The notes under the pieces: generated by a model
The model's database searches: none
What the model was told of the DNA's origin: nothing
What the model saw: the letters and a program-made list of their open reading frames with translations, nothing else
Position numbers and translations under genes: made by a program
Shown: one piece after another, positions 36,087 to 45,435 of the stretch
How positions within the stretch are numbered: the stretch's first letter is position 1
Layout: the number at the start of each line of letters is the position of its first letter
Origin: Neisseria subflava
GTDB taxonomy: Bacteria > Pseudomonadota > Gammaproteobacteria > Burkholderiales > Neisseriaceae
Direction of reading: 5' to 3'
Assembly (NCBI RefSeq): GCF_024205705.1
Contig: NZ_CP073115.1
Span: 2,046,001 to 2,110,000 of the forward strand
Length of the DNA stretch: 64,000 nt

Positions 36087-36128
36087 AAGGCCGTCTGAAA
36101 ACGACAATCGGGTTTTCAGACGGCCTTT
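36087..36128 (+). terminator. DUS terminator after the PerM-type permease
   Basis: AAGGCCGTCTGAAAACG and GGTTTTCAGACGGCCTTT pair around ACAATC. Confidence 0.82.
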
Positions 36129-36193
36129 GCTTTACCTTTTCTTACACTTTACGGCATAATGGCAGCCACGCATTTCTAGAAGAAAGATAAACA

Positions 36194-37435
36194 ATGTCAA
36201 CCAAAACCCCTTCCCTATTCGGCGGCGCGATGATTATCGCCGGTACGGTTATCGGCGCAGGCATGCTTGCCAACCCGACCGCCACTTCCGGCGTATGGTT
36301 TACCGGCTCGCTGGCCGTGTTGCTGTACACCTGGTTTTCCATGCTCTCCAGCGGCCTGATGATTTTGGAAGTCAACACCCATTATCCGCACGGTGCCAGC
36401 TTCGACACCATGGTTAAAGACCTGCTCGGCCCGACTTGGAACGTCATCAACGGCGTTGCTGTCGCTTTCGTTTTATACCTGCTCACCTACGCCTACATCT
36501 TCGTCGGCGGCGACCTGACTGCCAAAGGCATCGGCAGCGCGGTAGGCGGCGAAATTTCGCTCACCGTCGGCCAACTCGTCTTCTTCGGCATTCTCGCCTT
36601 TTGCGTTTGGGCATCCGCACGCTTGGTTGACCGTTTCACCAGCATCCTCATCGGCGGCATGGTACTCACCTTCATCTGGGCAACCGGCGGCCTGATTGCC
36701 GATGCCAAAATGCCTGTCCTGTTCGACACCCAAGCCCCTTCCGGCACCAGCTACTGGATTTATGTTGCCACCGCCCTGCCCGTCTGCCTTGCCTCATTCG
36801 GCTTCCATGGCAACGTTTCCAGCCTGCTCAAATACTTTAAAGGCGACGCGCCCAAAGTGGCCAAATCCCTGTGGTCGGGTACGCTGATTGCCTTGGTGAT
36901 TTACGTCCTCTGGCAAATCGCCATCCAAGGCAACCTGCCGCGCAGCGAGTTTGCACCGGTTATCGCCGCCGAAGGCCAAGTTTCCGTCCTGATCGAAACG
37001 CTGTCCAAGTTCGCCCAAACCGGCAATATGGACAAAGTGTTGACCCTGTTCTCCTACATGGCGATTGCAACGTCCTTCCTCGGCGTAACGCTCGGCCTGT
37101 TCGACTACATCGCCGACATCTTCAAATGGAACGACAGCATCTCCGGCCGTACCAAAACCGCCGCGCTGACCTTCCTGCCGCCTTTGATTTCCTGCCTGCT
37201 CTTCCCTACCGGCTTCGTTACCGCCATCGGCTACGTCGGTCTGGCCGCAACCATTTGGACAGGCATCATCCCCGCCATGCTGCTCTACCGCTCGCGCCAT
37301 AAATTCGGCGTCGGCAAAAACTACAAAGTTTACGGAGGATTCTGGTTGATGGTTTGGGTCTTCCTCTTCGGCATCATCAACATTGCCGCCCAAATACTGA
37401 GCCAAATGGAACTTGTCCCTGTATTTAAAGGTTAA
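36194..37435 (+). CDS. mtr: Aromatic amino acid (tryptophan-type) permease, HAAAP family
   Basis: This 413-residue transporter of the Mtr/TnaB/TyrP family has about 11 helices. It begins SLFGGAMIIAGTVIGAGMLA with the unwound glycine-rich first helix, and contains HGASFDTMVKDLLGPTWNVI and SFGFHGNVSSLLKYF. It imports tryptophan or tyrosine with protons; which of the two cannot be told from sequence alone. AGAAAGATAAACA precedes the ATG. Confidence 0.82.
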   Translation: MSTKTPSLFGGAMIIAGTVIGAGMLANPTATSGVWFTGSLAVLLYTWFSMLSSGLMILEVNTHYPHGASFDTMVKDLLGPTWNVINGVAVAFVLYLLTYAYIFVGGDLTAKGIGSAVGGEISLTVGQLVFFGILAFCVWASARLVDRFTSILIGGMVLTFIWATGGLIADAKMPVLFDTQAPSGTSYWIYVATALPVCLASFGFHGNVSSLLKYFKGDAPKVAKSLWSGTLIALVIYVLWQIAIQGNLPRSEFAPVIAAEGQVSVLIETLSKFAQTGNMDKVLTLFSYMAIATSFLGVTLGLFDYIADIFKWNDSISGRTKTAALTFLPPLISCLLFPTGFVTAIGYVGLAATIWTGIIPAMLLYRSRHKFGVGKNYKVYGGFWLMVWVFLFGIINIAAQILSQMELVPVFKG

Positions 37436-37443
37436 ATTCCCTT

Positions 37444-37478
37444 AAGGCCGTCTGAAACACCCTCTTTCAGACGGCCTA
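37444..37478 (+). terminator. DUS terminator after the aromatic amino acid permease gene
   Basis: AAGGCCGTCTGAAAC and TTTCAGACGGCCTAA pair around a short loop. Confidence 0.75.
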
Positions 37479-37528
37479 ATTCATTATTTTCCGCTACAAT
37501 ACCCCCTTTCCCCCAACGAACACCGTCC

Positions 37529-37981
37529 ATGTACGACAATATCCGCTTCCATCTCGACGAAGACTATCCCGACCAGCTCCCACCCGAAAACGCCGCCACC
37601 CATATCGGCATGTACTGGCAGTGGGCGGCGCATGCAGGCCTCGTCAACCCCGTCTGGCAAACCGCCCCCGAAACCGCGGCTGACTTCGCCGCCATGGCCT
37701 CGGGCAAAATCAGCGGACGGCACTTTCTGCTCAAACACATGGACGGCGCATTAACGGCGGACGACTTTACCGAACTCGGCCAACGGTTTACTGAGTTCTA
37801 CTACACCGACGAAGAAGACGGCTACGGCGCATTTATGGAAGACTACGTCCTCGCCCTCGACACGCCCTCGCTCGGTGGCTTCTACCACGTCAAAAACACC
37901 CCGGAAACCTTCGCCAAACTGACACCCGTTTTTCAGACGGCCTTTGAAAAATGGAAAAGCAGTTTGAAAGCAGAAAAATAA
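37529..37981 (+). CDS. DUF7832-like conserved hypothetical protein
   Basis: This 150-residue acidic soluble protein starts MYDNIRFHLDEDYPDQLPPE and has HIGMYWQWAAHAGLV and DGYGAFMEDYVLALDTPS. Similar short proteins occur in many proteobacteria without known activity. An in-frame DUS is translated near the end (VFQTAF). gmhB follows 11 bp later, so they are probably co-transcribed. Confidence 0.65.
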   Translation: MYDNIRFHLDEDYPDQLPPENAATHIGMYWQWAAHAGLVNPVWQTAPETAADFAAMASGKISGRHFLLKHMDGALTADDFTELGQRFTEFYYTDEEDGYGAFMEDYVLALDTPSLGGFYHVKNTPETFAKLTPVFQTAFEKWKSSLKAEK

Positions 37982-37992
37982 GAGCCCACACC

Positions 37993-38571
37993 ATGAAACT
38001 CATCATCCTCGACCGCGACGGCGTCATCAACCAAGACCGCGACGATTTCGTCAAATCCGTTGACGAATGGATTCCCATCGAAGGCAGCATGGATGCCATC
38101 GCCTTTTTAACGCAGGCAGGCTACACCATCGCCGTGGCCACCAACCAATCCGGTATCGGCCGCAAATACTTTACCGTGCAAGACCTGACCGAAATGCACG
38201 CAAAAATGCACCGCCTTGCCGTTCAAGCAGGCGGCACCATCGACGGCATTTGGTTTTGCCCGCATACCGCCGTTGACAACTGCGAATGCCGCAAACCCAA
38301 GCCCGGCATGATTATCGACATTATCGAACGCTTCAAGGCCAATGCCGCCGAAACCTGGCTGGTCGGCGACAGCCTGCGCGACCTGCAAGCCATTGATGCC
38401 GCAGGCGGCAAATCCGCGCTCGTCCTGACCGGCAAAGGCAAAAAAACGCTGGCCAAACACGAGCAAGACCTGCCCGAGCACACCCAAGTCTTCGACAACC
38501 TGCTCGCTTTCTCGCAATACATCATGCGTGAAAACACACAAATCGAAGAAGCCGCGCAAGCCATCCTATAA
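37993..38571 (+). CDS. gmhB: D-glycero-beta-D-manno-heptose 1,7-bisphosphate 7-phosphatase
   Basis: This 192-residue HAD-family phosphatase of the ADP-heptose pathway has LIILDRDGVINQD with the catalytic Asp pair, the zinc loop CPHTAVDNCECRKPKPGM and VGDSLRDLQAIDAAGG. ATG 37993 is chosen because the HAD motif begins at once; earlier in-frame codons overlap the upstream gene. It works with the adenylyltransferase at 32822. Confidence 0.94.
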   Translation: MKLIILDRDGVINQDRDDFVKSVDEWIPIEGSMDAIAFLTQAGYTIAVATNQSGIGRKYFTVQDLTEMHAKMHRLAVQAGGTIDGIWFCPHTAVDNCECRKPKPGMIIDIIERFKANAAETWLVGDSLRDLQAIDAAGGKSALVLTGKGKKTLAKHEQDLPEHTQVFDNLLAFSQYIMRENTQIEEAAQAIL

Positions 38572-38576
38572 ACGAC

Positions 38577-38619
38577 AAGGCCGTCTGAAAACTGCCGACA
38601 ACGGTGTTCAGACGGCCTT
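38577..38619 (+). terminator. DUS hairpin between gmhB and the acyltransferase
   Basis: AAGGCCGTCTGAAAAC and TTCAGACGGCCTT pair around a GC-rich loop. It lies 25 bp before the next start codon, so it may only attenuate. Confidence 0.7.
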
Positions 38620-38642
38620 CAAACGACTGACTTTCCCCCGAT

Positions 38643-39374
38643 ATGCTGATTATCCGCAACCTGATTTACTGGTTCATCCTTTCCTCTAGCATTATTTTGC
38701 TGTTCCCCTTTATGCTGCTTGCCCTGCCCTTTCAAGGCGGCGCGCACAAAATGGCGCAAGTTTGGGTGCGTATCCTCAACTGGTCGCTCAAGCACATCAT
38801 TGGTTTGAACTACACCTTAAGCGGCGCGGAAAACATTCCCGATCGCCCTGCCATCATCTGCGCCAAACACCAGAGCGGCTGGGAAACCCTTGCCCTGCAA
38901 GAGATTTTTCCGCCGCAAGTCTATGTTGCCAAACGCGAACTTTTCAAAATCCCTTTCTTCGGCTGGGGTTTGAAGCTGGTCAAAACCATCGGCATTGACC
39001 GCAGCAACAGCCGCGAAGCCAACAAACAACTCTTAGAACAAGGCCTTGCGCGTAAAAACGAAGGCTATTGGATTACCATTTTCCCCGAAGGCACACGCCT
39101 GCCGCCCGGTGAAAAAGGCCGCTACAAGCTCGGCGGCGCGCGCATGGCAAAAATGTTTGAGATGGACATCGTCCCCGTCGCGCTCAACAGCGGCGAGTTT
39201 TGGCCGCGCAACTCCTTCCTCAAATACCCCGGCACGGTCAGCGTCATCATCGGCAAACCCATTGCCCACAACAACGGCAATGAAGCCAAACTCATGGCCC
39301 AATGCGAGCAATGGATTGAAAGCCAGCAGCCCCTGATTACCGGACAAGGCCCGTTCGCGCCCCAAACCAAATAA
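38643..39374 (+). CDS. 1-acylglycerol-3-phosphate O-acyltransferase (PlsC/Nla family)
   Basis: This 243-residue enzyme adds the second acyl chain to make phosphatidic acid. It has an N-terminal membrane helix, the HQSGWE box at about residue 78 (H x4 E in place of the usual H x4 D), and TIFPEGTRLPPGEKGRYKLG near 142. The gene next to gmhB matches the neisserial nla/plsC-type locus. The Glu variant of the catalytic box is also seen in a subset of the family. It is intact. Confidence 0.88.
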   Translation: MLIIRNLIYWFILSSSIILLFPFMLLALPFQGGAHKMAQVWVRILNWSLKHIIGLNYTLSGAENIPDRPAIICAKHQSGWETLALQEIFPPQVYVAKRELFKIPFFGWGLKLVKTIGIDRSNSREANKQLLEQGLARKNEGYWITIFPEGTRLPPGEKGRYKLGGARMAKMFEMDIVPVALNSGEFWPRNSFLKYPGTVSVIIGKPIAHNNGNEAKLMAQCEQWIESQQPLITGQGPFAPQTK

Positions 39375-39439
39375 ATCATTCCATCGGGTGGGCCGCTATG
39401 CCCACCCTTTCCATGCCGTCCAATCTTTCCCACAACACC

Positions 39440-40135
39440 ATGCCCCGCCTCCATACCCACACCCTTTCAGACGGCCTCACTATTCATATCCAGCTCAAAC
39501 GCAGCGCCAAGAAAAACCTCATCTTGCGCCCCGTTTCCGCCGATACCGTCAGCATCAATATCCCTCCGTTTGTTACCCGGCACACCTTTACCCAATGGCT
39601 GAACGACAACGAAGCCATCCTGCGCCGTACCTTAAACAAAACACCGGCCCGACAAACACCTACCGACACGCTTCCCGAATGGATTTGGTATCAAGGCGTT
39701 CAGACGGCCTTGTCCGTCCACGCAGCAAACCACATCCAAATCAGGCCGTCTGAAATCCTGTTGCCCGAAAAAGAAAACGCCACCCAACTCACCCATTTGC
39801 GCCGTTTCCTACACGAGCGTGCGCACGAATATCTGCTGCCGCGCCTCGAAGGCCATATCCGAACCACCCGCCTGACTCCGAGCGCCATTTCCCTTTCCAA
39901 CGCCAAAACTTTCTGGGGTGTTTGCCGCCACACCACCGGCATCCGTCTCAACTGGCGGCTCATCGGCGCACCCGAATATGTCGCCGACTATGTCTGTCTG
40001 CACGAACTCGCCCACCTGCGCCATCCCAACCACAGCCCTGCGTTTTGGGCTCTGACCCACTCGCTCACGCCGCATGTCGACCAAGCCGAACAATGGCTGA
40101 AGGTGCACGGCGGCGAATTGTTCCGACTCGGCTAA
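39440..40135 (+). CDS. YgjP-like zinc metallopeptidase-domain protein (DUF45)
   Basis: This protein of about 231 residues has the zinc motif HELAHLRHPNHSPAFW near the C-terminus and the YgjP/WLM signature WGVCRHTTGIRLNWRL. Earlier ATGs at 39398 and 39413 would lengthen it by 14 or 9 residues. ATG 39440 starts where family similarity begins, but the choice is uncertain. Two DUS are translated in frame. Substrate is unknown. Confidence 0.8.
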   Translation: MPRLHTHTLSDGLTIHIQLKRSAKKNLILRPVSADTVSINIPPFVTRHTFTQWLNDNEAILRRTLNKTPARQTPTDTLPEWIWYQGVQTALSVHAANHIQIRPSEILLPEKENATQLTHLRRFLHERAHEYLLPRLEGHIRTTRLTPSAISLSNAKTFWGVCRHTTGIRLNWRLIGAPEYVADYVCLHELAHLRHPNHSPAFWALTHSLTPHVDQAEQWLKVHGGELFRLG

Positions 40136-40307
40136 GTCTTTACTTTCAGTATTTTTCTGCAAGCAAACACCAGCCCAAAGCAAAGAACCAACGTCCTCCA
40201 AACAAATCATGTAGCCGTGCGTAAAATCGAGTTTATCTGCTTGCCGCCCCTCATACCTGCCGATAAGATGATGTCGTTCTCAAAACCCTTTTCAGAAAGG
40301 AAAACCG

Positions 40308-40679
40308 ATGACCAAAGCAAAATCGTTACTGGCCACCGGCATTTTGGCTCTTTTCTCCGCCACGGCATTCGCCTCCCCGTTGCCTTCCGAAATCTACCGT
40401 CCGGATGGCGCGCACACCATCAAAGCCGATCATCAAGGCGACGGCGAATTTGAATACGAAGCCGAACTCTCCGGCCAACGCAATTCCATTCCTTCCCTGG
40501 CCAAAAAAGTGATCGCCCACGCGCGCAGCAAAGGTTTCCATGTGGTTGAGTCTGAAATCAAACACGACGATGCCGATCTGAAATTCAAACGCGGCAAACA
40601 AGAGCTGGACGTTTCCATCGAAGACAAAGGCCAAGGCCGTATCGAATACAAAGCCGATTTGGACTTGGACAAAAACTAA
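40308..40679 (+). CDS. Small secreted protein of unknown function
   Basis: This 123-residue protein has a signal peptide (MTKAKSLLATGILALFSATAFA) and a charged mature part rich in Asp, Lys and Glu (VVESEIKHDDADLKFKRGKQ), ending IEYKADLDLDKN. No lipobox or cysteine is seen. It precedes the Slam gene by 156 bp with a DUS terminator between. AGAAAGGAAAACCG precedes the ATG. No family is recognised. Confidence 0.7.
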   Translation: MTKAKSLLATGILALFSATAFASPLPSEIYRPDGAHTIKADHQGDGEFEYEAELSGQRNSIPSLAKKVIAHARSKGFHVVESEIKHDDADLKFKRGKQELDVSIEDKGQGRIEYKADLDLDKN

Positions 40680-40695
40680 ATCCGACTCGCAAATA

Positions 40696-40734
40696 AAGGC
40701 CGTCTGAAATCCCATCGGGTTTCAGACGGCCTTT
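40696..40734 (+). terminator. DUS terminator before the Slam gene
   Basis: AAGGCCGTCTGAAATCCC and GGGTTTCAGACGGCC pair and are followed by TTTTATC. Confidence 0.85.
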
Positions 40735-40835
40735 TATCGTCTTTATCAGATAAAATGGCACTCAGTTTGCAAAATTTCCGGCTCAAAACATTGTACAATC
40801 TGCCCACTTATACCGATAACATCCCAAACATTGCC

Positions 40836-42311
40836 ATGAAAAAACGTCTGCTCCTCCTCGCCATCCTTCCCCTTTCCCTTCACGCCGTCGATGTGCCTCC
40901 CGATGTAAAACCCGAGCTTCAAGTCAACACAGCCGAACCCGAACAGCCCGAAGCGCACAACATCCCTGCCGAGCAAACAAACAGGCCGTCTGAAAAAATC
41001 ATCAACGTCGATGCCGACACCCTGCTTGCCAACACTGAATTACTGGCACGCGCCATGTATTCCGCCGTCGTCGCCCACAATATCCCCGGCATCAAAGCCG
41101 TTTTGCCCATTTACGAACAATGGCCCGAACACGACCGTGCCATGGCGCGCTACGCCAAAGGTTTGCTTGCCCAATCCGAAGGACGTGCCGCCGAAGCTGT
41201 CGGCCATTACCGCCGCTTTATCGCCGAGCAGCCCGATGCTTCCGCCGTCCGCTGGCAGCTTGCAACCGCCTTGTTTGAAGACAAACAAAACGAAGCCGCA
41301 GCCGATCAGTTCGACAAACTGCAAACCGAATCCCTCCCGCCTGCCTTGCAAGAACGCCTCGAAACCTACCGCAAAGCCCTGCGCGAACGCGACTCATGGC
41401 AATTCAACGCCGGCTTAAACATCACGCGCGAACAAAACATCAACCAAGCTCCCAGCCAACGCCGTCTGGGCAACCACCTGAGCGACGAACAATGCCGCGC
41501 CGTGCGCCTTGTCTATCCAGACGACGACTGCTTCCGAGGCTGGACATTCCCCGAGCCCATCAATGCCACAGCCATCCATTACCAAATCGGTGCAGAAAAA
41601 AAATGGTCGCTACCACGCGGCTTCTATGCCACGGCAGGCGCAGACCATTACGGCAAAATCTACCCCAAACACACCAACTACAACGACCTCACCACACGCT
41701 TCTCAGCAGGCATCGGCTATGCCGACCAGCGCAACGACGTCGGCATGACCCCGTTCCACGAACGCCGCTTCTACGGCAACGACCCCTACACCTACACCAA
41801 CGGTGCACGCCTCCACTACAACCATTGGTGGCAACCCAAGCTGCAAACCCTCAGCGCATTTGAAGCAGGCCGTCTGAAAAACAGCCGCCGCGAGCATTCC
41901 AACAACACCAGCCAACTGCTCAGCAACTCCATCGTGTACTACCGCAACGCGCGCCAATACTGGGTGGCCGGTATCGACCTCTACCGCGAACGCAACCGCG
42001 ACGACAAAAGCGACAGCTTCAACCGCTACGCCCTGCGCACCACATGGGGACAAGAATGGCCCAAAGGCCTCTCCACCGTCCTACGCCTCAGCGCCGCCCA
42101 ACGCCATTACCAAGCCCCCGGCTTCTTCAGCAACGAACAAAACCGCCGCGACAAAGAAGCCTCCGCCTCCCTGAGCGTATGGCACCGCGCCCTCCATTTC
42201 AAAGGCATCACTCCGCGCCTGACCATTGCCCACAACAAAACATGGAGCAACGACAAGTTTTACGAATACGGCAAATCCAGAATGTTTGTCGAATTGAGCA
42301 AAACGTTCTGA
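40836..42311 (+). CDS. Slam-type surface lipoprotein assembly modifier
   Basis: This outer-membrane protein of 491 residues has a signal peptide (MKKRLLLLAILPLSLHA), TPR-like helices (about 55-190, for example RYAKGLLAQSEGRAAEAVGH) and a C-terminal beta-barrel of the DUF560 type (about 200-491, ending KSRMFVELSKTF). Slam proteins move lipoproteins such as TbpB or fHbp to the cell surface. ATG 40836 is chosen because the signal peptide begins there; the in-frame ATG at 40755 has no leader character. No candidate surface-lipoprotein substrate lies next to it. Confidence 0.85.
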   Translation: MKKRLLLLAILPLSLHAVDVPPDVKPELQVNTAEPEQPEAHNIPAEQTNRPSEKIINVDADTLLANTELLARAMYSAVVAHNIPGIKAVLPIYEQWPEHDRAMARYAKGLLAQSEGRAAEAVGHYRRFIAEQPDASAVRWQLATALFEDKQNEAAADQFDKLQTESLPPALQERLETYRKALRERDSWQFNAGLNITREQNINQAPSQRRLGNHLSDEQCRAVRLVYPDDDCFRGWTFPEPINATAIHYQIGAEKKWSLPRGFYATAGADHYGKIYPKHTNYNDLTTRFSAGIGYADQRNDVGMTPFHERRFYGNDPYTYTNGARLHYNHWWQPKLQTLSAFEAGRLKNSRREHSNNTSQLLSNSIVYYRNARQYWVAGIDLYRERNRDDKSDSFNRYALRTTWGQEWPKGLSTVLRLSAAQRHYQAPGFFSNEQNRRDKEASASLSVWHRALHFKGITPRLTIAHNKTWSNDKFYEYGKSRMFVELSKTF

Positions 42312-42536
42312 CAAGTACGTTGAATCCGCGAATCAAGCATAAATACCGCCACACCTGCTTATTTTCAAACCGTTACGCATACTAAACGAGTATCTTGTCG
42401 AGTGCGTTTCAATATATAGAAAATATGTTTATCGAATAGATATATTAACAATCTGAGAAATATTACATCATCGAGCGTTATGTATTCAAAAGCATCGTCT
42501 CAATAGTAACAGGAAGTGGCCTCTGCCTAATGATAT

Positions 42537-43277
42537 TTAATCAATAACATCATTATTATACTTTAAACGGCATGTTTGTTTTTCTTTATCTCCATCAAAC
42601 CAAAAACGAAAATAATAGGGAGAATAATCAGGAGCATTACCTAATTCATATTCTGGATTAGGGCTTTCAAAAAGGTAATTTGGAATATTTTTAAATACCT
42701 CAATATGGGCAGAAGATCCATCTAATAGTTTAATTTCAAAAAATTTATTATCAGAAGAAACATAAACTGCACCAACTTTTTTCATTGAGATAGGATTCTT
42801 ACTTTTACTATTTAATGAATATGCATTTAATACTAGATATTCTGATTTCAAATCTTGAATATTCATATTTTTTGACTTAATGAGCTGCTGAATTTCTTTG
42901 TATGTATCTTTCCAATACTCCAGTTCGTGTATATATCCATCAGATATACTTCTGAATTGAATAGACATTCTAGCTGTAGGATACAGAAAATTTTTAACTC
43001 TTTTACCTTTTTCATCTTTACATTCAATCCACTCTGAATCCGTAGCATTTAGTAAGTCTAAAATACGATCCTGAGCGAAATCCGAAAGAATATTTTCACT
43101 TTTTGTTACTTTATTGATTGGAATTAATGGCTTAGTGTCAGGCTTCTGTTGTCTGTTTTCTAAAACGGTATCAGTACGTCTCTCCTGCGCCTGGTTCTTT
43201 TGCCCATCATGTTCAGACTGAGTGCAAGCAATACCAAATAAAAAACAACAAGATAATGCTATTTGTTTAATTCTCAT
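42537..43277 (-). CDS. AT-rich lipoprotein of unknown function
   Basis: This 246-residue protein has a lipoprotein signal peptide (MRIKQIALSCCFLFGIAC, lipobox GIAC). The mature part carries no recognised domain. Base composition is clearly lower in GC than the flanking housekeeping genes and there is no DUS, as in the T6SS immunity-like genes further on. A role as an orphan immunity or surface protein is a guess. AGAGAGATATT precedes the ATG. Confidence 0.65.
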   Translation of the reverse strand: MRIKQIALSCCFLFGIACTQSEHDGQKNQAQERRTDTVLENRQQKPDTKPLIPINKVTKSENILSDFAQDRILDLLNATDSEWIECKDEKGKRVKNFLYPTARMSIQFRSISDGYIHELEYWKDTYKEIQQLIKSKNMNIQDLKSEYLVLNAYSLNSKSKNPISMKKVGAVYVSSDNKFFEIKLLDGSSAHIEVFKNIPNYLFESPNPEYELGNAPDYSPYYFRFWFDGDKEKQTCRLKYNNDVID

Positions 43278-43296
43278 AATATCTCTCTTAGAAATG

Positions 43297-43430
43297 TCAG
43301 CTACCCGTTACAGACCAACGAGGATTATATCTTTTATTTTTGGGCGTGATGTCCCAGTGAAAAACTTTATAGGTTTTACCTACTTCGATAATGTCCCTTT
43401 TTGATTTAATTACTACTGGTTGGCCTGAAG
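43297..43430 (-). pseudogene. 3' remnant of an interrupted gene
   Basis: The last 43 or so codons (GQPVVIKSKRDIIEVGKTYK, ending RYNPRWSVTGS) read out of the IS remnant as one open frame. Its upstream half is IS sequence, so this is the 3' end of some gene cut by the insertion. The family is not recognised. Confidence 0.45.
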
Positions 43431-43646
43431 AAACCTTTGCAAAATATCCCTCTTCATCTTTACCCAAACAGCCGAAACCCAAACACAGGATTTCGGCTGT
43501 TGGGGAAAAGGAATTTTGCAAATGTCTTGGTCGATGTGTTTGGCAATCATAGCTTGGGCGGTTTGCTGAAAGAAGGTACTCATGAGAAATCCCCTAAATG
43601 TCTTAGTAGGAATTTAGGGGATTTTGGGGAATTTTGCAAAGGTCTC
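43430..43646 (-). mobile_element. 217-bp internally deleted IS5-family remnant (MITE-like)
   Basis: The ends GAAACCTTTGCAAAATATCC (43430) and GGGAATTTTGCAAAGGTCTC (ending 43646) are imperfect inverted repeats. From 43583 the minus strand encodes MSTFFQQTAQAMIAKHID, the exact start of neisserial IS5-family transposases. The frame then jumps to material typical of the element's other end (a CCAAACAGCCGAAACC inverted repeat) and the transposase body is missing. It cannot move itself but could be mobilised in trans. Confidence 0.75.
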
Positions 43647-43692
43647 GGCCTTAGTATTGGTTATCATATCCATTCACACCTCTTCAGAAAGT

Positions 43693-45194
43693 ATGATGAT
43701 GAACGCCCTAAACAAAACCCTCTTATCCGTTTCTGTCGCGCTGGGATTGAGCGCCTGCGCTTCCGTCAAAACCGCAGATACCTACGACCTAGACTTCTCC
43801 AAACAAAAATACACCGAACAAAGCATCGAAGTGAACGGTCAGGCGGTTAAATTCCGCGCTTACGAAGGCGTGGTTTACGTCCGCAATCCTGTCGATACCC
43901 GTTACGAAATCATCAATATTTATGTACCCGAAGCCTATTACAACGGCGGCGAGATAGACGGTTTCAACGCCGAAACCGCACCGATTTTTCTGCCCAACCA
44001 AATCGGCGGATATATGCCTGCCGAACCGGGCAAACCCGCTTTAGAAGGCAAACGCGGCGAGCCTGAAGACGGCCAAAAATCGCCTAACGCCGCCCTGGTT
44101 GCCCTCTCCAAAGGCTACGTCGTCGCCTCCCCTGGCGCACGTGGCCGGACAGAACCCACCGGTAAAGCACCTGCCGCCATTGTCGATTTGAAAGCCGCCG
44201 TCCGTTACCTGAAAGCCAACGACAAAGTCATGCCTGGCGATGCCGAAAAAATCATTTCCAACGGCACAAGCGCAGGCGGCGCGATGTCCGCCCTCTTAGG
44301 CGCAACAGCCGACCAAAAAGATTACGAAAACCACCTAAAAGCCTTAGGCGCAGCAGACGGCAGCGACAAAGTTTTCGCCGTATCCGCCTACTGCCCGATT
44401 ACCGATTTGGACCATGCCGACATGGCTTACGAATGGCAGTTCAACGGTATCAACGACTACAAAAAATGAACATTTCCATGCTCGACTACCGCGTCAAACG
44501 CGAGCTGGTCGCAGGTACACTGACCGATGACGAGAAAAAACTGTCCGACCTCCTCAAACCCCTATACCCCGCATACCTCAACAGCCTGAACCTGAAATCC
44601 CCCGAAGGCAAACCCCTGACGTTGGACGCCCAAGGCAACGGCAGCTTTAAAAACCATATTGCCGGTTTACTTGCCAAATCCGCACAAGCCCAGCTTGATG
44701 CAGGCAAAGACCTGAGCGACCGCACTTGGCTGACCGTCCGCAAAGGCAAAGTCGTCTCCGTCGATTTCGATGCCTACGCAAAAGCCGCCGGACGGCAAAA
44801 AACACCGCCAGCCTTTGATGGCGTAGATTTGAGCGCAGGCGAAAACCAACTCTTCGGCACCAATACCGTCGACAAACGCCACTTCACCGCGTTCTCCATG
44901 CAGCACAACACCGCCGCCAACGCCGAAATCGCAGATGAAGAAACCATCAAAATCATGAACCCGCTCAACTACATCGGCAAACCGGGCGTAAATCTGCCGC
45001 AAAACTGGCGCATCCGCGTCGGCACCAACGACCGCGACACCTCACTGGCAGTCTCCGCCGTCTTAGCCGCCAAACTGCAAAACAACGGCCAAACCGTCGA
45101 CTACGCCCTGCCTTGGGATGTCGGCCACAGCGGCGATTATGACTTAGACGAACTGTTTGCCTGGATGAAACAAGTCAGCAGCTCTGCAAAATAA
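43693..45194 (+). pseudogene. Frameshifted tannase/feruloyl esterase-like lipoprotein
   Basis: The first frame (43693-44469) starts with a lipoprotein signal (SVALGLSAC) and an alpha/beta-hydrolase region with the GTSAGGAMSALLGA nucleophile elbow. It stops in DYKK-TGA at 44467. The second frame (to 45194) continues directly with MNISMLDYRVKRE and ends in a domain with VGTNDRDTSLAVSAV and DVGHSGDYDLDE, which supplies the catalytic His and Asp. The A run at 44461-44466 has six A; seven would restore one frame of about 500 residues. The family is subtype B tannase-like. The start ATG is at 43693, outside the IS remnant that ends at 43646. Confidence 0.8.
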
Positions 45195-45248
45195 TCAATC
45201 GTTCGCAACATAGATTGAGATGAGATTTGGTATCCCGTTTTGATTGTA

Positions 45249-45279
45249 AAAAGGCCGTCTGAATATTTCAGACGGCCTG
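45249..45279 (+). terminator. DUS terminator after the tannase-like gene
   Basis: AAGGCCGTCTGAAT and TTCAGACGGCCT pair around a short loop. The next 5 kb has no further uptake sequence. Confidence 0.8.
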
Positions 45280-45435
45280 AGCCCTTTTTAAATAAAACCT
45301 TCTGAAAGCTAAATTTTTAACCTAATCTATGCTTACTGTACACACGCATCCATATATTTCAAGTTTTATATAGTTTAAAAACTTATCCGATTTTCAGAAT
45401 TCAATAAATACAGAGTATTGATGCAATACAGGCTT

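Noticed and set aside
42537..43277. Assignment of the AT-rich lipoprotein as the Slam substrate
   Set aside because: It is on the opposite strand, has the low GC of the T6SS cargo genes and no handle/barrel layout of TbpB- or fHbp-like proteins. Left as unknown.
43624..43692. Start of the tannase-like gene inside the IS remnant
   Set aside because: The codons before 43693 encode no signal peptide. ATG 43693 is followed directly by a good lipoprotein signal.
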